Below, one piece after another: positions 9,570 through 19,372 of a stretch of 38,054 bases of DNA (position 1 is the stretch's first letter; the number at the start of each line of letters is the position of its first letter). Both the position numbers and the translations under genes were made by a program. The notes under the pieces were generated by a model. The model saw only the letters and a list, made by a program, of their open reading frames with translations. It was not told the DNA's origin and did no database searches. Source of the DNA: Methylibium sp. GTDB taxonomy: Bacteria; Pseudomonadota; Gammaproteobacteria; Burkholderiales; Burkholderiaceae_C. Where the stretch lies: NCBI RefSeq assembly GCF_013817345.1, contig NZ_JACDCW010000032.1, positions 1 through 38,054 on the forward strand. Direction: 5' to 3'.

Positions 9570-9581
9570 GTGCAATTGCAC
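9570..9581. promoter_or_regulatory. Perfect palindrome GTGCAATTGCAC upstream of TonB receptor
   Basis: A perfect 12-bp palindrome about 85 bases upstream of the receptor start and 45 bases past the MCP stop. It could be an operator for the receptor gene, or chance; it does not resemble a Fur box. Confidence 0.3.
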
Positions 9582-9591
9582 AGGCCGCCGC

Positions 9592-9625
9592 CCCCACCCT
9601 GCCCTGTGCCAGAGGGCGAGGGAAA
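9592..9625. repeat. Degenerate copy of GC-rich palindromic repeat
   Basis: The segment reads like an eroded version of the repeat at 29502-29534: a CCCACCCTGCCCT arm, then AGAGGGCGAGGG. The stem is imperfect. It lies directly after the MCP stop codon and could act as a weak transcription stop. Confidence 0.4.
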
Positions 9626-9626
9626 C

Positions 9627-11570
9627 TCAAGAGACGGCTGGCGCGTTCAACCGAAACGCCTGCAGCACCTCGGCCAGGCGCAGCGCCTGGTCCTTGAGCG
9701 ACTCCGCCGCCGCGGTCGATTCCTCGACCAGTGCCGCGTTTTGTTGCGTCATCTGGTCGAGCTGTCCCACTGCGGTCGTGACCTGACCGATCTCGCCGCT
9801 TTGCGAGGCCGTGGTGGAGGTGATCTCGCCGATCATCTGCGAGACCCGCTTCACACTGGCGACGATCTCGCTCATCGTCTGACCGGCGTCGGCGACCAGC
9901 CGGCTGCCCGACTCGACCTTGTCCACGCTCGCGCCGATCAGCGTCTTGATCTCCTTGGCTGCATCGGCGCTGCGCTTGGCCAGGCTCCTGACCTCGGCCG
10001 CCACCACCGCAAAACCGCGACCTTGTTCGCCGGCCCGGGCCGCTTCCACCGCGGCGTTGAGCGCGAGGATGTTGGTCTGGAACGCGATGCCGTCGATCGT
10101 GCCGATGATGTCGGCGATCTTCTTCGAGCTGGCGTTGATGTCCTGCATCGTCGTCACCACCTGCGCGACCACCGCGCCGCCCTTGGCCGCCGTGGCGCTG
10201 GCCGAGCCGGCCAGGGTGTTGGCCTCGCGCGCCGCGTCGGCGCTCTGGCGCACGTTGCCGCTGAGCTGTTCCATCGAGGAAGACGTTTGCTGCAGGCTGC
10301 TCGCCGCCTGCTCGGTGCGGCTGGACAGGTCCTGGTTGCCGGTGGCGATCTGGCTGCTGGCGGTGGAGATCGAATCGACGGATGCGCGCACCGTGCCCAT
10401 GGTCGTGAGCAGGCGAGCCCGCATGCCTTCGACCTCGCGGATCACGTCGCCGATCTCGTCGCGCTGCTCGCTGTGGAAGCGCTGGGTGAGATCGCCCCCG
10501 GCCACTGCACTCACCGCGCGCTGCAGTTCGCGCAGCGGACGGGCGATGGCGCGGCGCATCATGAAGAACAGGCCCAGGCCCATGCCAACGGCTGCCAGGC
10601 CGAGCAAGCCCCAGAACGGAATCAGCGTGGCCCAGTGCGTCGCCATGGCCTGGCGGTCCGAGACCTCAGCGACCATCCACATGCCGGTGGCTTCGCTCTT
10701 GCGCAGCAAGGCCCAGGCGTCCGTGTGGCCGGGCTCGAGCAGGCCGGGCGACTTCGTCACCTTTCCGCTTTCCGCCTGTGCCAGCGTCTCGAAGAAAGCT
10801 TCGCTGCCGGGGAAGGCCTCGCCGAGCTTCTTGCCCTTGGCCTGCGGGTGCATCACGACGGTCGCGTCGCCCCAGGCCTTCTTCGGGTCGATGACGTAGA
10901 CACCGCCGGTGTCGAAGAAGCGAATGCCCGCGACCAGCTTTTCCAGCGAGGCGTTGAAGGCGGCGGTGTCGAAGCCGATGTAGAGGATGCCGATCACCTT
11001 GCCGTCTGCCGCCTTGATCGGCTCGTAGCGCGTCATGTAGGGCTTGCCGAACAGCACGGCGGGGCCGGTGTAGGTCTTGCCGGCCAGCATGAGCGGGTAG
11101 GCGGGATGCGTCTTGACCAGCAAGGTGCCCATCGCGCGTTCGCCGTTCTCCTTCTTGAGCGAAGTGGTGACGCGCTTGAAGTCGTCGCCCACGCGCATGA
11201 AGACCGTCGCGTTGCCGCCGGTGTTCTTGGCGAAGTTGTCGACCGCGGTGAAGTTGTCGTTAAGCGCCCAACCCCAGTTCTTGATCTCGCCGGCGGCCTC
11301 GTCGAGTTCGAAGTCGGGGCCGAACTCGCTCTTGAAGCTGACGAAGAACTTGTCCACCGACACGCGCGCGGTCAGGTCGAAGGCGTCCATTGCATCGGCC
11401 ACCGACTGCGTCTTGTCGCCGACCCACACGACGACGCGCTCGCGCGCGTGGTCGGTGAAGAGCACGCTCATCACGCCGCAGATCAGCATCAGCACCGCGA
11501 ACAGCGTGGCGCTGCCGATCACGGAGATGCGACGGGCGACCGAGCCCTGGCTTGCTTGATTCGTTTCCAT
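9627..11570 (-). CDS. Methyl-accepting chemotaxis protein with Cache-type sensor
   Basis: A 647-residue transducer. A transmembrane helix near residues 15-40 is followed by a periplasmic Cache domain (about 45-310, with a [20 protein letters not shown] stretch typical of Cache_3/Cache_2 sensors), a second helix around 320-345, a HAMP domain (ending near GGDLTQRFH) and the cytoplasmic signalling hairpin with its invariant tip [16 protein letters not shown]. It should sense a small periplasmic ligand and control CheA through CheW. It is the last gene of the chemotaxis cluster, 68 bases after cheW. It ends FRLNAPAVS and lacks the EWETF tail of its two paralogues, so it probably depends on them for adaptation. 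The start at ATG 11570 has AGGA five bases upstream. Confidence 0.93.
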   Translation of the reverse strand: METNQASQGSVARRISVIGSATLFAVLMLICGVMSVLFTDHARERVVVWVGDKTQSVADAMDAFDLTARVSVDKFFVSFKSEFGPDFELDEAAGEIKNWGWALNDNFTAVDNFAKNTGGNATVFMRVGDDFKRVTTSLKKENGERAMGTLLVKTHPAYPLMLAGKTYTGPAVLFGKPYMTRYEPIKAADGKVIGILYIGFDTAAFNASLEKLVAGIRFFDTGGVYVIDPKKAWGDATVVMHPQAKGKKLGEAFPGSEAFFETLAQAESGKVTKSPGLLEPGHTDAWALLRKSEATGMWMVAEVSDRQAMATHWATLIPFWGLLGLAAVGMGLGLFFMMRRAIARPLRELQRAVSAVAGGDLTQRFHSEQRDEIGDVIREVEGMRARLLTTMGTVRASVDSISTASSQIATGNQDLSSRTEQAASSLQQTSSSMEQLSGNVRQSADAAREANTLAGSASATAAKGGAVVAQVVTTMQDINASSKKIADIIGTIDGIAFQTNILALNAAVEAARAGEQGRGFAVVAAEVRSLAKRSADAAKEIKTLIGASVDKVESGSRLVADAGQTMSEIVASVKRVSQMIGEITSTTASQSGEIGQVTTAVGQLDQMTQQNAALVEESTAAAESLKDQALRLAEVLQAFRLNAPAVS

Positions 11571-11638
11571 GGGAATCCTGGTTTCACAATCTTCAATTCG
11601 GCCGCGCCGCCCGGCGCGCCCCGAGGACACACCGCGTT

Positions 11639-12196
11639 TCAGACCACCGCTTCGATCACGCCGAGCTCGTCGCTCGTCATCAGCAGCTCGATATCCACCA
11701 GGATCAGCATGCGTTCGGCGATGCTGGCGATGCCCATCAGGTAACTGGTGTCGACCACGCCGCAGATCGCCGGCACGGGCTTGATGCTGTCTTCCGGAAG
11801 CTGCAGCACGTCGCTCACCGAATCGACCACCGCGCCGATGACCCGGCCGCGCACGGCCAGCACAATCACCGCGGTGATGGGCGTGATCGTGGCTTCGCAG
11901 CCGAACTTCACGCGCAGGTCGATCACCGGCACGATCACGCCGCGCAGGTTGATCACGCCGCGCACGAAATCGGGGGCGTTGGCGATGCGCGTGGGCGGCT
12001 CGTAGGAGCGGATCTCCTGAACTTTCAGGATGTCGATGCCGTACTCCTCGCCGCCGAGACGAAAGCTCAGGTATTCACGGCCCGGCTTGGCGGCCGCACC
12101 CGCGGCCTTGCGGCGGGTTTCGGGGCGTGCCTCGGCGCGGGCTGGCGAAGAAGCGTCGGCGCGGGCCACAGGGGTGGCGTCTTGGATCGTGTTCAT
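11639..12196 (-). CDS. cheW: Chemotaxis coupling protein CheW
   Basis: A 185-residue protein with a disordered Ala/Arg-rich N-terminal extension of about 40 residues followed by a complete CheW (SH3-like) domain. Typical pieces are [41 protein letters not shown] and [11 protein letters not shown]. It bridges the MCPs and the kinase CheA in the signalling array at the inner membrane. It lies between two MCP genes on the same strand, 37 bases downstream of one and 68 upstream of the other. GGGAG about ten bases before the ATG serves as ribosome-binding site. The call is firm. Confidence 0.95.
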   Translation of the reverse strand: MNTIQDATPVARADASSPARAEARPETRRKAAGAAAKPGREYLSFRLGGEEYGIDILKVQEIRSYEPPTRIANAPDFVRGVINLRGVIVPVIDLRVKFGCEATITPITAVIVLAVRGRVIGAVVDSVSDVLQLPEDSIKPVPAICGVVDTSYLMGIASIAERMLILVDIELLMTSDELGVIEAVV

Positions 12197-12233
12197 GGCT
12201 GAAAGGCTCCCGGTGAAGTAAGGGCGGTCGGCG

Positions 12234-14003
12234 TCAGAAGGTTTCCCACTCGCCCGTGGTCGCCGGCGCGAGCACTGCCGTCGGCTTGGCAGCCGGCGCA
12301 GTCGTCGTTGAGGTCGCTTTGGGCGCCGGCTTTCGTGCCGGCAGCACGGCAGCGGACGGTTGCCGCGCGGCGTGCTGCACGCGGGCGATCAGTGCGCTGG
12401 CCTGCTGCCGAGCCGGCGTGGCGATGGAAGAAGCCGCGCCGGCAAGGGCCGCAGGCGCACCTGCGTCGATCCGGAAGACCGCCACGCTGGCCTGCAGGCG
12501 ATGCGCCTGCTCGCGCAGGCTCTCGGCCGCAGCCGTGGACTCCTCGACCAACGCGGCGTTCTGCTGCGTCATCTGATCGAGCTGGGTGACGGCGGTGTTG
12601 ACCTGGCCGATGCCGTCGCTTTGTTCGGCGGCTGCGGCGGTGATCTCACCGATGATGTCGGACACGCGCTGCACCGATCCGACGATCTCGTTCATCGTCT
12701 GACCCGCCTCGGTCACCAGCCGGCTGCCCGAGTCGACCTTGTCCACGCTCGCGCCGATGAGCGTCTTGATCTCCTTGGCCGCGTCCGCGCTGCGCTGCGC
12801 CAGGCTGCGCACCTCGGCGGCCACCACCGCGAAGCCGCGGCCTTGCTCGCCCGCCCTGGCCGCTTCCACCGCCGCATTGAGCGCGAGGATGTTGGTCTGG
12901 AACGCGATGCCGTCGATCGTGCCGATGATGTCGGCGATCTTCTTAGAGCTGGCGTTGATGTCCTGCATCGTCGTCACCACCTGCGCAACCACCGCACCGC
13001 CCTTGGCGGCCGTGGCCTGTGCCGACGACGCGAGCTGATTGGCCGTGCGCGCCGAATCGGCCGTCTGCTTGACCGTGCCGGTGAGCTGCTCCATGGAGCT
13101 GGCCGTTTGCTGCAAGCTGCTGGCGGCCTGCTCGGTGCGGCTGGAGAGATCGAGGTTGCCGGTGGCGATCTCGCTGCTGGCCGTGCCGATGCTGTCGGTG
13201 GACTGGCGCACCGAGCTGACCATGCCGTGAAGCGAAGCCTGCATGTCGGCGAAGGCTTGCTGAAGCTCACCGAGTTCGTCTGCGCGATCCACCTTCACTT
13301 CCCGGGAAAGATCGCCCGAGGCGATGGCACGCGCCGCGGCCAGGGCCTGCTGCACCGGGGCAGTGATGGAGATCGTGATGCGCCAGGCCATGAGGGCTCC
13401 GATCAACACGGCCAGACCCGCCAGCGCGCCGAGCATCCACTCGGCGGTGCGAATCTCGCTCGCCAATGCAGCCGACGAGGCAGCGCTTTGCGCCTCGATG
13501 GCCTGGACCACCGACTCGATCAACCCGACATAGCGGTCGGCAGCCGGCACGAGATCGCCATCGACCAGCGCGGCGGCGCTCGTGTCGCCCGATTTGATTG
13601 CGGCAAAGACCCGGTTGCGGCTTTCGATGTAGCCCTTGCGCTGCTCGCCGACCTGCTGCAGGAGGCTCTTGTGCACCGGGTCGGTCAACTCGGCGTCGAG
13701 CCGCTTCTGAAGCTCGCTGATGCGCGAGCTGGTGGCCTTCATCTGTGGCTGCAGATACGCATCGACGCCCGCGTCGAGGCCCGATTTCGCAATCGTGAGC
13801 GTGCGCGAAAGATTCAGTTGAGTCGACGCCAACCACAGGCTGGCCAGCTTGGCGCGATCGCTTTCCTGAGCGAGTTGCTGGTTCCTGTTTTCGATCAGCG
13901 TTAGCTGGTAGACGCCGATGCCGCACATGGCGGTGGTGAGCAGCAGCACGGCGGCAAAGCCGCCGGCCAGGCGGGAGCCGAGTTTTCTGAAGGAGAGATT
14001 CAT
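12234..14003 (-). CDS. Methyl-accepting chemotaxis protein ending in EWETF
   Basis: A 589-residue transducer with a first transmembrane helix at about residues 12-32, a helical periplasmic four-helix-bundle sensor (about 35-190), a second helix near 192-212, HAMP, and the conserved cytoplasmic hairpin. The last residues, GEWETF, after a roughly 60-residue Ala/Pro-rich flexible linker, match the xWxxF pentapeptide that recruits the methyltransferase CheR (and CheB) in enterobacterial major receptors. It follows the paralogue at 14023 by 19 bases and precedes cheW by 37, so the three are one transcript. The start at ATG 14003 is preceded by GGAA. The ligand is unknown. Confidence 0.93.
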   Translation of the reverse strand: MNLSFRKLGSRLAGGFAAVLLLTTAMCGIGVYQLTLIENRNQQLAQESDRAKLASLWLASTQLNLSRTLTIAKSGLDAGVDAYLQPQMKATSSRISELQKRLDAELTDPVHKSLLQQVGEQRKGYIESRNRVFAAIKSGDTSAAALVDGDLVPAADRYVGLIESVVQAIEAQSAASSAALASEIRTAEWMLGALAGLAVLIGALMAWRITISITAPVQQALAAARAIASGDLSREVKVDRADELGELQQAFADMQASLHGMVSSVRQSTDSIGTASSEIATGNLDLSSRTEQAASSLQQTASSMEQLTGTVKQTADSARTANQLASSAQATAAKGGAVVAQVVTTMQDINASSKKIADIIGTIDGIAFQTNILALNAAVEAARAGEQGRGFAVVAAEVRSLAQRSADAAKEIKTLIGASVDKVDSGSRLVTEAGQTMNEIVGSVQRVSDIIGEITAAAAEQSDGIGQVNTAVTQLDQMTQQNAALVEESTAAAESLREQAHRLQASVAVFRIDAGAPAALAGAASSIATPARQQASALIARVQHAARQPSAAVLPARKPAPKATSTTTAPAAKPTAVLAPATTGEWETF

Positions 14004-14022
14004 CAATTTTCCGGAACGGTGA

Positions 14023-15807
14023 TCAAAAGGTTTCCCACTCGCCGGTGGTCGCAGCCGCTGGCGGTGCGGTCGGCTTGGGCGTCGGTGCGATGGCCGGTGC
14101 GATGTCCGGCGCAACCGTTGCGGCCGGCGTTCGTGTCGGCGCTGGCGTGGCGGCGGGTGGGCGCGCAGTGCTCTGCACGCGGGCGATCAGCGCGCCGGCT
14201 TCCCGCCGCGCCGGTGCTGCGGCAGCGACAGCCGCCGCGCTGACGGCACTGATGCGAAACACCGCCACGCTGGCCTGCAGTCGCTGCGCCTGTTCGCGCA
14301 GGCTCTCGGCCGCGGCGGTGGACTCCTCGACCAGCGCGGCGTTTTGCTGCGTCATCTGGTCGAGCTGCGTGACGGCGGTGTTGACCTGGCCGATGCCGTC
14401 GCTCTGCTCCGAAGCCGCTGCGGTGATCTCGCTGATGATGTCGGTGACGCGCTGCACCGAGCCGACGATCTCGTTCATGGTCTGCCCGGCGTCGGCGACC
14501 AGCCGGCTGCCCGAGTCGACCTTGTCCACACTCGCGCCGATCAGCGCCTTGATCTCCTTGGCGGCGTCCGCGCTGCGCTGCGCCAGGCTGCGCACCTCCG
14601 CCGCAACCACCGCAAAGCCGCGGCCCTGCTCGCCGGCCCTGGCCGCTTCCACGGCCGCATTGAGCGCGAGGATGTTGGTCTGGAACGCGATGCCGTCGAT
14701 CGTGCCGATGATGTCGGCGATCTTCTTCGAGCTGGCGTTGATGTCCTGCATCGTCGTCACCACCTGCGCGACCACCGCGCCGCCCTTGGCCGCCGTGGCC
14801 TGCGCCGACGAAGCGAGCTGGTTGGCGGTGCGCGCCGAGTCGGCCGTCTGCTTGACGGTGCCCGTCAGCTGCTCCATCGAGCTGGCCGTTTGCTGCAGGC
14901 TGCTCGCGGCTTCTTCTGTGCGGCTGGACAGATCCAGGTTGCCGCTGGCAATCTCGGTGCTGGCGGTGCCGATGCTGTCGGTGGACTGGCGCACCGCGCT
15001 GACCATGCGGTGCAGGCCTTGCTGCATCTCGGCCAGGGCGCGCAGCAGTGCGGCGGTCTCGTCCTTGCCCTGCGCATTCGTCGATTGCGTCAGGTCGCCG
15101 CCTGCGATGGCCTGGGCGAAGTTTTGCGCCTGGGCGATGGGGCGGCAGATCGAAACCGAGTTGAGCCAGGTGAGCGGCACCACGATGGCCACGGCCAGCA
15201 GAAGCGCAGCGCCGAACAGCAATTCGGTGCGCTCCACCGCCTGGCGGCTGGCCGCCTGCGCGGCCTGCGATTCGCGCACCAGCACCTGGCGCAATTCGTC
15301 GAGCGTCGCCTCGGCGGCGTTGACGGCTTCCTTGGCCCGGCCGAGCATGCGGTTGGCGACGGTGGCCGTGTCGTAGCCCGAGTTCTCGAGCTGCCCGATC
15401 ACCGGCGCAATGCCCTTCTCGTAGGCCTCGAGCTGCGGCTTGAGCTCGAGCAGCACCGTGTTGTCGGCGCCGGAGCGCTCGGCCAGCATGCCGTCGATGA
15501 GCTGGTGCATGTGCGCATAGGTCTTTTGCCACTGCGCCTTGTGCGCGAGGACCTCTTCGGTCTTCTCGTACGCAATGATCATGTCCTTCTCGGAGCGGCG
15601 CAGGTCGCCCAGCGCGGTGCGCAGTTCGCCCAGCCGGGCCGACTCGGCCAGCGTGCGCTCGGCGGAGGACTCGTTGGTGCTCTGGATGCCGAGCATGCCC
15701 TGCAGGCCTACCCCGCCCACCAGGGCCAGCAGCAGGAGCACGAGGACGATCATCCCGTTCATGCGGGCACGGATGCTGAACCGCCGCAGCGTCGTTTGAA
15801 TGTTCAT
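14023..15807 (-). CDS. Methyl-accepting chemotaxis protein, 4-helix-bundle sensor, EWETF tail
   Basis: A 594-residue transducer. The N terminus has a hydrophobic helix (about residues 18-40), a periplasmic four-helix-bundle domain of the 4HB_MCP type ([20 protein letters not shown] is characteristic), a second helix near 192-212, HAMP (IAGGDLTQS) and the MCP signalling domain. It ends in GEWETF after an Ala/Pro-rich tether, like its neighbour at 12234. The ATG at 15807 has a strong GGAAGGG ribosome-binding site that lies within a short upstream reading frame and overlaps that frame's stop as ATGA. Its signalling core is nearly identical to those of the other two MCPs here, pointing to recent duplication or gene conversion. 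Confidence 0.93.
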   Translation of the reverse strand: MNIQTTLRRFSIRARMNGMIVLVLLLLALVGGVGLQGMLGIQSTNESSAERTLAESARLGELRTALGDLRRSEKDMIIAYEKTEEVLAHKAQWQKTYAHMHQLIDGMLAERSGADNTVLLELKPQLEAYEKGIAPVIGQLENSGYDTATVANRMLGRAKEAVNAAEATLDELRQVLVRESQAAQAASRQAVERTELLFGAALLLAVAIVVPLTWLNSVSICRPIAQAQNFAQAIAGGDLTQSTNAQGKDETAALLRALAEMQQGLHRMVSAVRQSTDSIGTASTEIASGNLDLSSRTEEAASSLQQTASSMEQLTGTVKQTADSARTANQLASSAQATAAKGGAVVAQVVTTMQDINASSKKIADIIGTIDGIAFQTNILALNAAVEAARAGEQGRGFAVVAAEVRSLAQRSADAAKEIKALIGASVDKVDSGSRLVADAGQTMNEIVGSVQRVTDIISEITAAASEQSDGIGQVNTAVTQLDQMTQQNAALVEESTAAAESLREQAQRLQASVAVFRISAVSAAAVAAAAPARREAGALIARVQSTARPPAATPAPTRTPAATVAPDIAPAIAPTPKPTAPPAAATTGEWETF

Positions 15808-16031
15808 GGCGTAGGCCCTTCCGGAAATCGCAACAGGATCGAAGGAGGCGGCAGCGCCGGAGCCCGGCCCCGCCAAGCGGCGTTGAACGGCACCGTGGTC
15901 ACCGGCCGGTGTCCCGGCAGGTACGGTGCGGTGGGTGCGGCCGGCGGGGCGGGCAGCCCCCGCGGCGCAAGCGGCGGCGGCTGGCGCGGTGCGGTGAAGG
16001 GCAGCTCGAGCTGCCAGGTGGGCATCCTCAT
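15804..16031 (-). CDS. Small proline-rich hypothetical protein
   Basis: A 75-residue reading frame between cheA and the first MCP, starting 23 bases after the cheA stop and ending in an ATGA overlap with the MCP start. The product would be Pro/Ala-rich with a WQLELPF patch near the N terminus and no membrane segment or known domain. In favour of a real gene are its exact fit in the gap and the stop-start coupling. Against it are the weak ribosome-binding site and the ease with which GC-rich DNA stays open. I do not recognise it. Confidence 0.4.
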   Translation of the reverse strand: MRMPTWQLELPFTAPRQPPPLAPRGLPAPPAAPTAPYLPGHRPVTTVPFNAAWRGRAPALPPPSILLRFPEGPTP

Positions 16032-16054
16032 GGCGCTGCTCTGTTCGAAGGCGA

Positions 16055-18160
16055 TCAGTGCCGTGAGCGCCGCACCAGCGAGCCCACGTCGAGGATCAGC
16101 GCGACCCGGCCGTCTCCCATGATGGTGGCGCCCGAGATGTCGTCGACCTTGCGGTAGTTCGCCTCGAGGTTCTTCACCACCACCTGCTGCTGGCCGAGCA
16201 GCTCGTCGACCAGCAGCGCAACGCGGCCGCCCTCGGCTTCGATAAGGACCATGATCCCGCTGGCCTTGTCGAAGTCGACGCGGGGCACGTTGAACAGCTG
16301 CTCCAGATCGAGCACCGGCATGAACTCCTCGCGCACCTCGACCACGCGGCCGCTGCCGCCGATGGTCTTGACCACGTTCTGGCCGACCTGGAAGCTCTCG
16401 ACCACGCTGGACAGCGGCAGGATGTAGACCTCGTTGCCCACGCCCACGCTCATGCCGTCCATGATGGCCAGCGTGAGGGGCAGGCGCACCGCGACGCGCA
16501 TGCCGTAGCCCTCGGCCGAATCGATCTCCACCGTGCCGCCGAGCGAGCTGATGTTCTTCTTGACCACGTCCATGCCGACACCGCGGCCCGACACGTCGGT
16601 CACCACTTCGGCGGTGCTGAAGCCCGGCTCGAAGATCAGGCTCCAGACCTCGCCGTCGGTCATGCTGTCTGGCGCGTGCAGGCCGCGTTCGCGCGCCTTC
16701 TTCAAAAGCTTGCCGCGGTTGAGGCCCTTGCCGTCGTCGCGCACCTCGATGACGATGGAGCCGCCCTGGTGGCTCGCCGACAGCGTGATGGTGCCGACTT
16801 CGGGTTTGCCGTTGGCCACGCGTTCGGCGGGCAGCTCGATGCCGTGGTCGCAGGAGTTGCGCACCAGGTGGGTGAGCGGGTCGGTGATCTTCTCGACCAG
16901 CCCCTTGTCGAGTTCGGTGGCCTCGCCATGCGTGACCAGCTCCACCTTCTTGCCGAGCTTGCCGGCCAGGTCGCGCAGCATGCGCGGGAAGCGGCTGAAC
17001 ACCGTCTGCATGGGGATCATGCGGATCGACATCACGGCTTCCTGCAGATCGCGCGTGTTGCGGTCCAGCGCGCTCAGGCCCGAGACCATGCTCTGGTAGA
17101 GCGCCGGGTCCATGGCGGTGCTGTTTTGCGCCAGCATGGCCTGGGTGATGACGAGCTCGCCCATCAGGTTGATGAGCTGATCGACCTTCTCGACCGACAC
17201 GCGGATCGTGGCGGCCTCGAGTGCTGCGGCCGGCGCCTTCTCGGCACGCGCGGCGGGCTTGACGCCGCCCTGGGCGGCGGCAATGGCCGACGCTTCACCG
17301 AAGAAGTCCGTGCCGCCCTCGCCCGGCGCCGCTTCGCGGGGCGCGCCGGGGTTGTCCTTGAAGAAGCCGTAGCCCGGCGCGACGTTCTCGCCGCCCCAGG
17401 GCAGAAAAGCCACCTGCTCGCGCCCGACGTGAAAGCTGAACAGGTCGAGCAATTCGCCGTCGGTGCTGCCGGTCGTGACCTTGAAGCGGCGCAGGCCGTC
17501 CTGCGCCATGCCGCCATCGACCGCCTCGATCGTGCCCAGGCCCTCGATTTCCTTGAACAGCTCGACCACGCTCACCGCGAGTTCGGGTTGTTGCAGCGGG
17601 CCCAACGTGAGTTCGATGACACGCAGACCGTCGGCCGTGAGCGCTGGCGAGTGCGGCGGCGCGGGCACGGAGACCGGCGGGGGCGCTGCCACCACCGACG
17701 CGGCGGCCGCGGGCGGCACGCGGGACGCGACCGGCGCATTGCCCGAGACGAAGGCCCGCACCTTGACGAGCAGCTCGCCGGTATCGATCACAGCACCGCC
17801 GGCGCCCTGATGGCGCGCGAGCTGCGAACGCAGGGCGTCGCCCGACTGCAGCAGCACATCGACCATGTCGGCGTTGGGCGCGAGTTCGTGGCGGCGCAGC
17901 TTGTCGAGCAGCGTTTCCATCTGGTGGGTGAGCTCGGCCACGTCGGCGAAGCCGAAGGTGGCGGCACCGCCCTTGATGGAATGCGCGCAGCGGAAGATGG
18001 CGTTGAGTTCCTCGTCGTCGGCCTGCTCCACGTCGATGGCCAGCAGTAGCTGCTCCATGCGCTCGAGGTTCTCGCCGGCCTCTTCGAAGAAGACCTGATA
18101 GAACTGGCTCAGGTCGATGCCGGCGTTCGCGCTCGCGCCGTCGATGCTCGTGTCTGTCAT
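16055..18160 (-). CDS. cheA: Chemotaxis histidine kinase CheA
   Basis: A 701-residue kinase with all key CheA parts. The HPt domain has phospho-accepting His60 in [13 protein letters not shown]; a Pro/Ala linker and P2-like region (about 125-300) follows. Then come the dimerisation helices ([18 protein letters not shown]), the ATPase domain with N box [13 protein letters not shown]1 RDDGKGL and G2 [10 protein letters not shown], and a C-terminal CheW-like regulatory domain (about 560-698). It autophosphorylates under MCP/CheW control and passes phosphate to CheY. AGGAAC precedes the ATG at 18160. It lies about 100 bases after cheY, separated by a GC-rich repeat. No cheR or cheB is present in the window. 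Confidence 0.96.
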   Translation of the reverse strand: MTDTSIDGASANAGIDLSQFYQVFFEEAGENLERMEQLLLAIDVEQADDEELNAIFRCAHSIKGGAATFGFADVAELTHQMETLLDKLRRHELAPNADMVDVLLQSGDALRSQLARHQGAGGAVIDTGELLVKVRAFVSGNAPVASRVPPAAAASVVAAPPPVSVPAPPHSPALTADGLRVIELTLGPLQQPELAVSVVELFKEIEGLGTIEAVDGGMAQDGLRRFKVTTGSTDGELLDLFSFHVGREQVAFLPWGGENVAPGYGFFKDNPGAPREAAPGEGGTDFFGEASAIAAAQGGVKPAARAEKAPAAALEAATIRVSVEKVDQLINLMGELVITQAMLAQNSTAMDPALYQSMVSGLSALDRNTRDLQEAVMSIRMIPMQTVFSRFPRMLRDLAGKLGKKVELVTHGEATELDKGLVEKITDPLTHLVRNSCDHGIELPAERVANGKPEVGTITLSASHQGGSIVIEVRDDGKGLNRGKLLKKARERGLHAPDSMTDGEVWSLIFEPGFSTAEVVTDVSGRGVGMDVVKKNISSLGGTVEIDSAEGYGMRVAVRLPLTLAIMDGMSVGVGNEVYILPLSSVVESFQVGQNVVKTIGGSGRVVEVREEFMPVLDLEQLFNVPRVDFDKASGIMVLIEAEGGRVALLVDELLGQQQVVVKNLEANYRKVDDISGATIMGDGRVALILDVGSLVRRSRH

Positions 18161-18191
18161 TTTTGTTCCTGTTCGTTGCCGTCCTCGCCGG

Positions 18192-18251
18192 GCCGCCCCA
18201 AGAGGGCGGCGCGCCCCCTCGGGGGGCAGCGAACGGAGTGAGCTTGGGGGC
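18192..18251. repeat. GC-rich hairpin repeat between cheY and cheA
   Basis: Two adjacent hairpins, GCCGCCC/GGGCGGC (loop CAAGA) and CCCCC-TC-GGGGG, followed by GCAGCGAACGGAGTGAGC and a G-run. From memory this composite is a common intergenic repeat in Comamonadaceae genomes. Its position could set the ratio of CheY to CheA by partial termination or mRNA processing, which is an inference. Confidence 0.7.
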
Positions 18252-18259
18252 AGTTCATT

Positions 18260-18622
18260 TCAGCGAATGACTTTGCCGATCACTTCGAGCAGCTTGGCCG
18301 GATCGAAGGGTTTGACCAACCAGCCGGTGGCGCCTGCGGCGCGGCCGAGCTGCTTCATCTGATCGCTCGACTCGGTGGTGAGGATCAGGATCGGTGTGTT
18401 CTTGAACTGCGGGTGTCCGCGCAGCTTCTTGGTCAGCCCGATGCCGTCGAGCTGCGGCATGTTCTGGTCGGTGAGCACGAGGTCGAACCGGCCGGCGCCG
18501 GCCTTCTCCCAGGCGTCCTGGCCGTCCACGGCCTCGGTGACGTTGTAGCCGGCGCTCTTGAGGGTGAAGGACACCATCTGCCGCATCGAAGCGGAATCGT
18601 CCACGGCCAGGATTGAATGCAT
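18260..18622 (-). CDS. cheY: Chemotaxis response regulator CheY (single REC domain)
   Basis: A 120-residue stand-alone receiver domain. Phosphorylation-site residues are visible: Asp8-Asp9 in AVDDS, Asp52 in LVLTDQNMP, Thr82 in LILTTES and Lys104 in WLVKPFDP. There is no output domain, as expected for a protein that binds the flagellar switch (FliM/FliN) directly when phosphorylated by CheA. GGAGAG precedes the ATG. A sigma-28-like promoter lies 25 bases upstream, and the CheZ-like gene ends 70 bases upstream, so cheY can be transcribed from its own promoter. Residue pattern and context favour a chemotaxis CheY over a pilus-type PilG. Confidence 0.92.
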   Translation of the reverse strand: MHSILAVDDSASMRQMVSFTLKSAGYNVTEAVDGQDAWEKAGAGRFDLVLTDQNMPQLDGIGLTKKLRGHPQFKNTPILILTTESSDQMKQLGRAAGATGWLVKPFDPAKLLEVIGKVIR

Positions 18623-18646
18623 TGCGCTCTCCGGATTACTCGGGGG

Positions 18647-18673
18647 ATATCGGTGGTTCGGGGGCTGACTTGA
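18647..18673 (-). promoter_or_regulatory. Candidate FliA (sigma-28) promoter of cheY
   Basis: Read on the minus strand: TCAAGTCA, exactly 11 bases, then ACCGATAT. The enterobacterial sigma-28 consensus is TAAAGTTT, 11 bases, GCCGATAA. Five of eight and six of eight positions match with the ideal spacing, and it lies 25 bases before the cheY start. The assignment is inferred from pattern alone. Confidence 0.5.
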
Positions 18674-18692
18674 GCGGCGTGGCGCGCTGCGC

Positions 18693-19163
18693 TCAGAACA
18701 GCTCGATGGAGCCGGCGTCCATCTCGTCTTGCGTGACGGGGTTGGGCCGCAGCGGCGCGGTGGCGACCACCGCCTCGCCCTCGACGTCGGGCCCGAAGGC
18801 GTCGCGCGCGATCTGGTCGGCGCAGTTGCGCAGCCGCTGGTGGGTGTGGGTGATGAGCTGCGAGGCCATGTCCTGGAACTGCAGCGCCACGACCGCTTCA
18901 GCGAGCTGAAGGCGCGCGTCCTGCGCCGCGCTCGCCGCCGCAGACGGCAGGCTCGGTGCGCTCAATGTGTCGAGCAGGCGGTGCGCGCCGGCAAAGCGCG
19001 CCAGGAGCGTGTCGCAGGTGTCGGCGAGCAGGCGCTGCAGGCGATCGAGATCGTGGCTGGCCGTCATCAGGTGGTCCTGGAGGTCGGCCGCCATCAGCGG
19101 CGGCATCGCTGCGGCGTTGCCGGCACTCGGGGGCGAGCAGGAGTCTGGTGCAATCGGGTTCAT
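18693..19163 (-). CDS. Short CheZ-like CheY-P phosphatase
   Basis: A 156-residue, mostly helical, cytosolic protein directly upstream of cheY. Residues 92-110 read VALQFQDMASQLITHTHQR and align with the active-site helix of CheZ, whose catalytic pair sits in DxxxQ; here Asp98 and Gln102 are both present. The C-terminal tail VTQDEMDAGSIELF resembles the CheY-binding tail of E. coli CheZ (VSQDQVDDLLDSLGF from memory). It is shorter than typical CheZ (about 210), lacking much of the long hairpin. A likely role is removal of phosphate from CheY. I start at ATG 19163; upstream in-frame starts exist but add a basic, low-complexity stretch. Automatic annotation might call it hypothetical. Confidence 0.72.
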   Translation of the reverse strand: MNPIAPDSCSPPSAGNAAAMPPLMAADLQDHLMTASHDLDRLQRLLADTCDTLLARFAGAHRLLDTLSAPSLPSAAASAAQDARLQLAEAVVALQFQDMASQLITHTHQRLRNCADQIARDAFGPDVEGEAVVATAPLRPNPVTQDEMDAGSIELF

Positions 19164-19372
19164 CGACTTGTGACCTGGCGGGCTGTTCGGCATCGGCGGG
19201 GGACTGACAGAGGGACACGCACGCTGGCGGCGCAGGCGCCCGCAGCGGTCGGCCCGACTGCACCGGTTGAGATAATTCTTTGCCGTATCGCTCGCGGGCA
19301 GTGGCAAGATCACCCGGCTCTTTGCCGCCCTTTTCCGCTGCGACACCTGCCCCGACACCGGCCCTGCCTGCG

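Noticed and set aside
9570-16122. Long plus-strand frames opposite the MCP and CheW genes
   Set aside because: They mirror the repetitive MCP coding sequence, recur in step with each MCP copy and show no family features.
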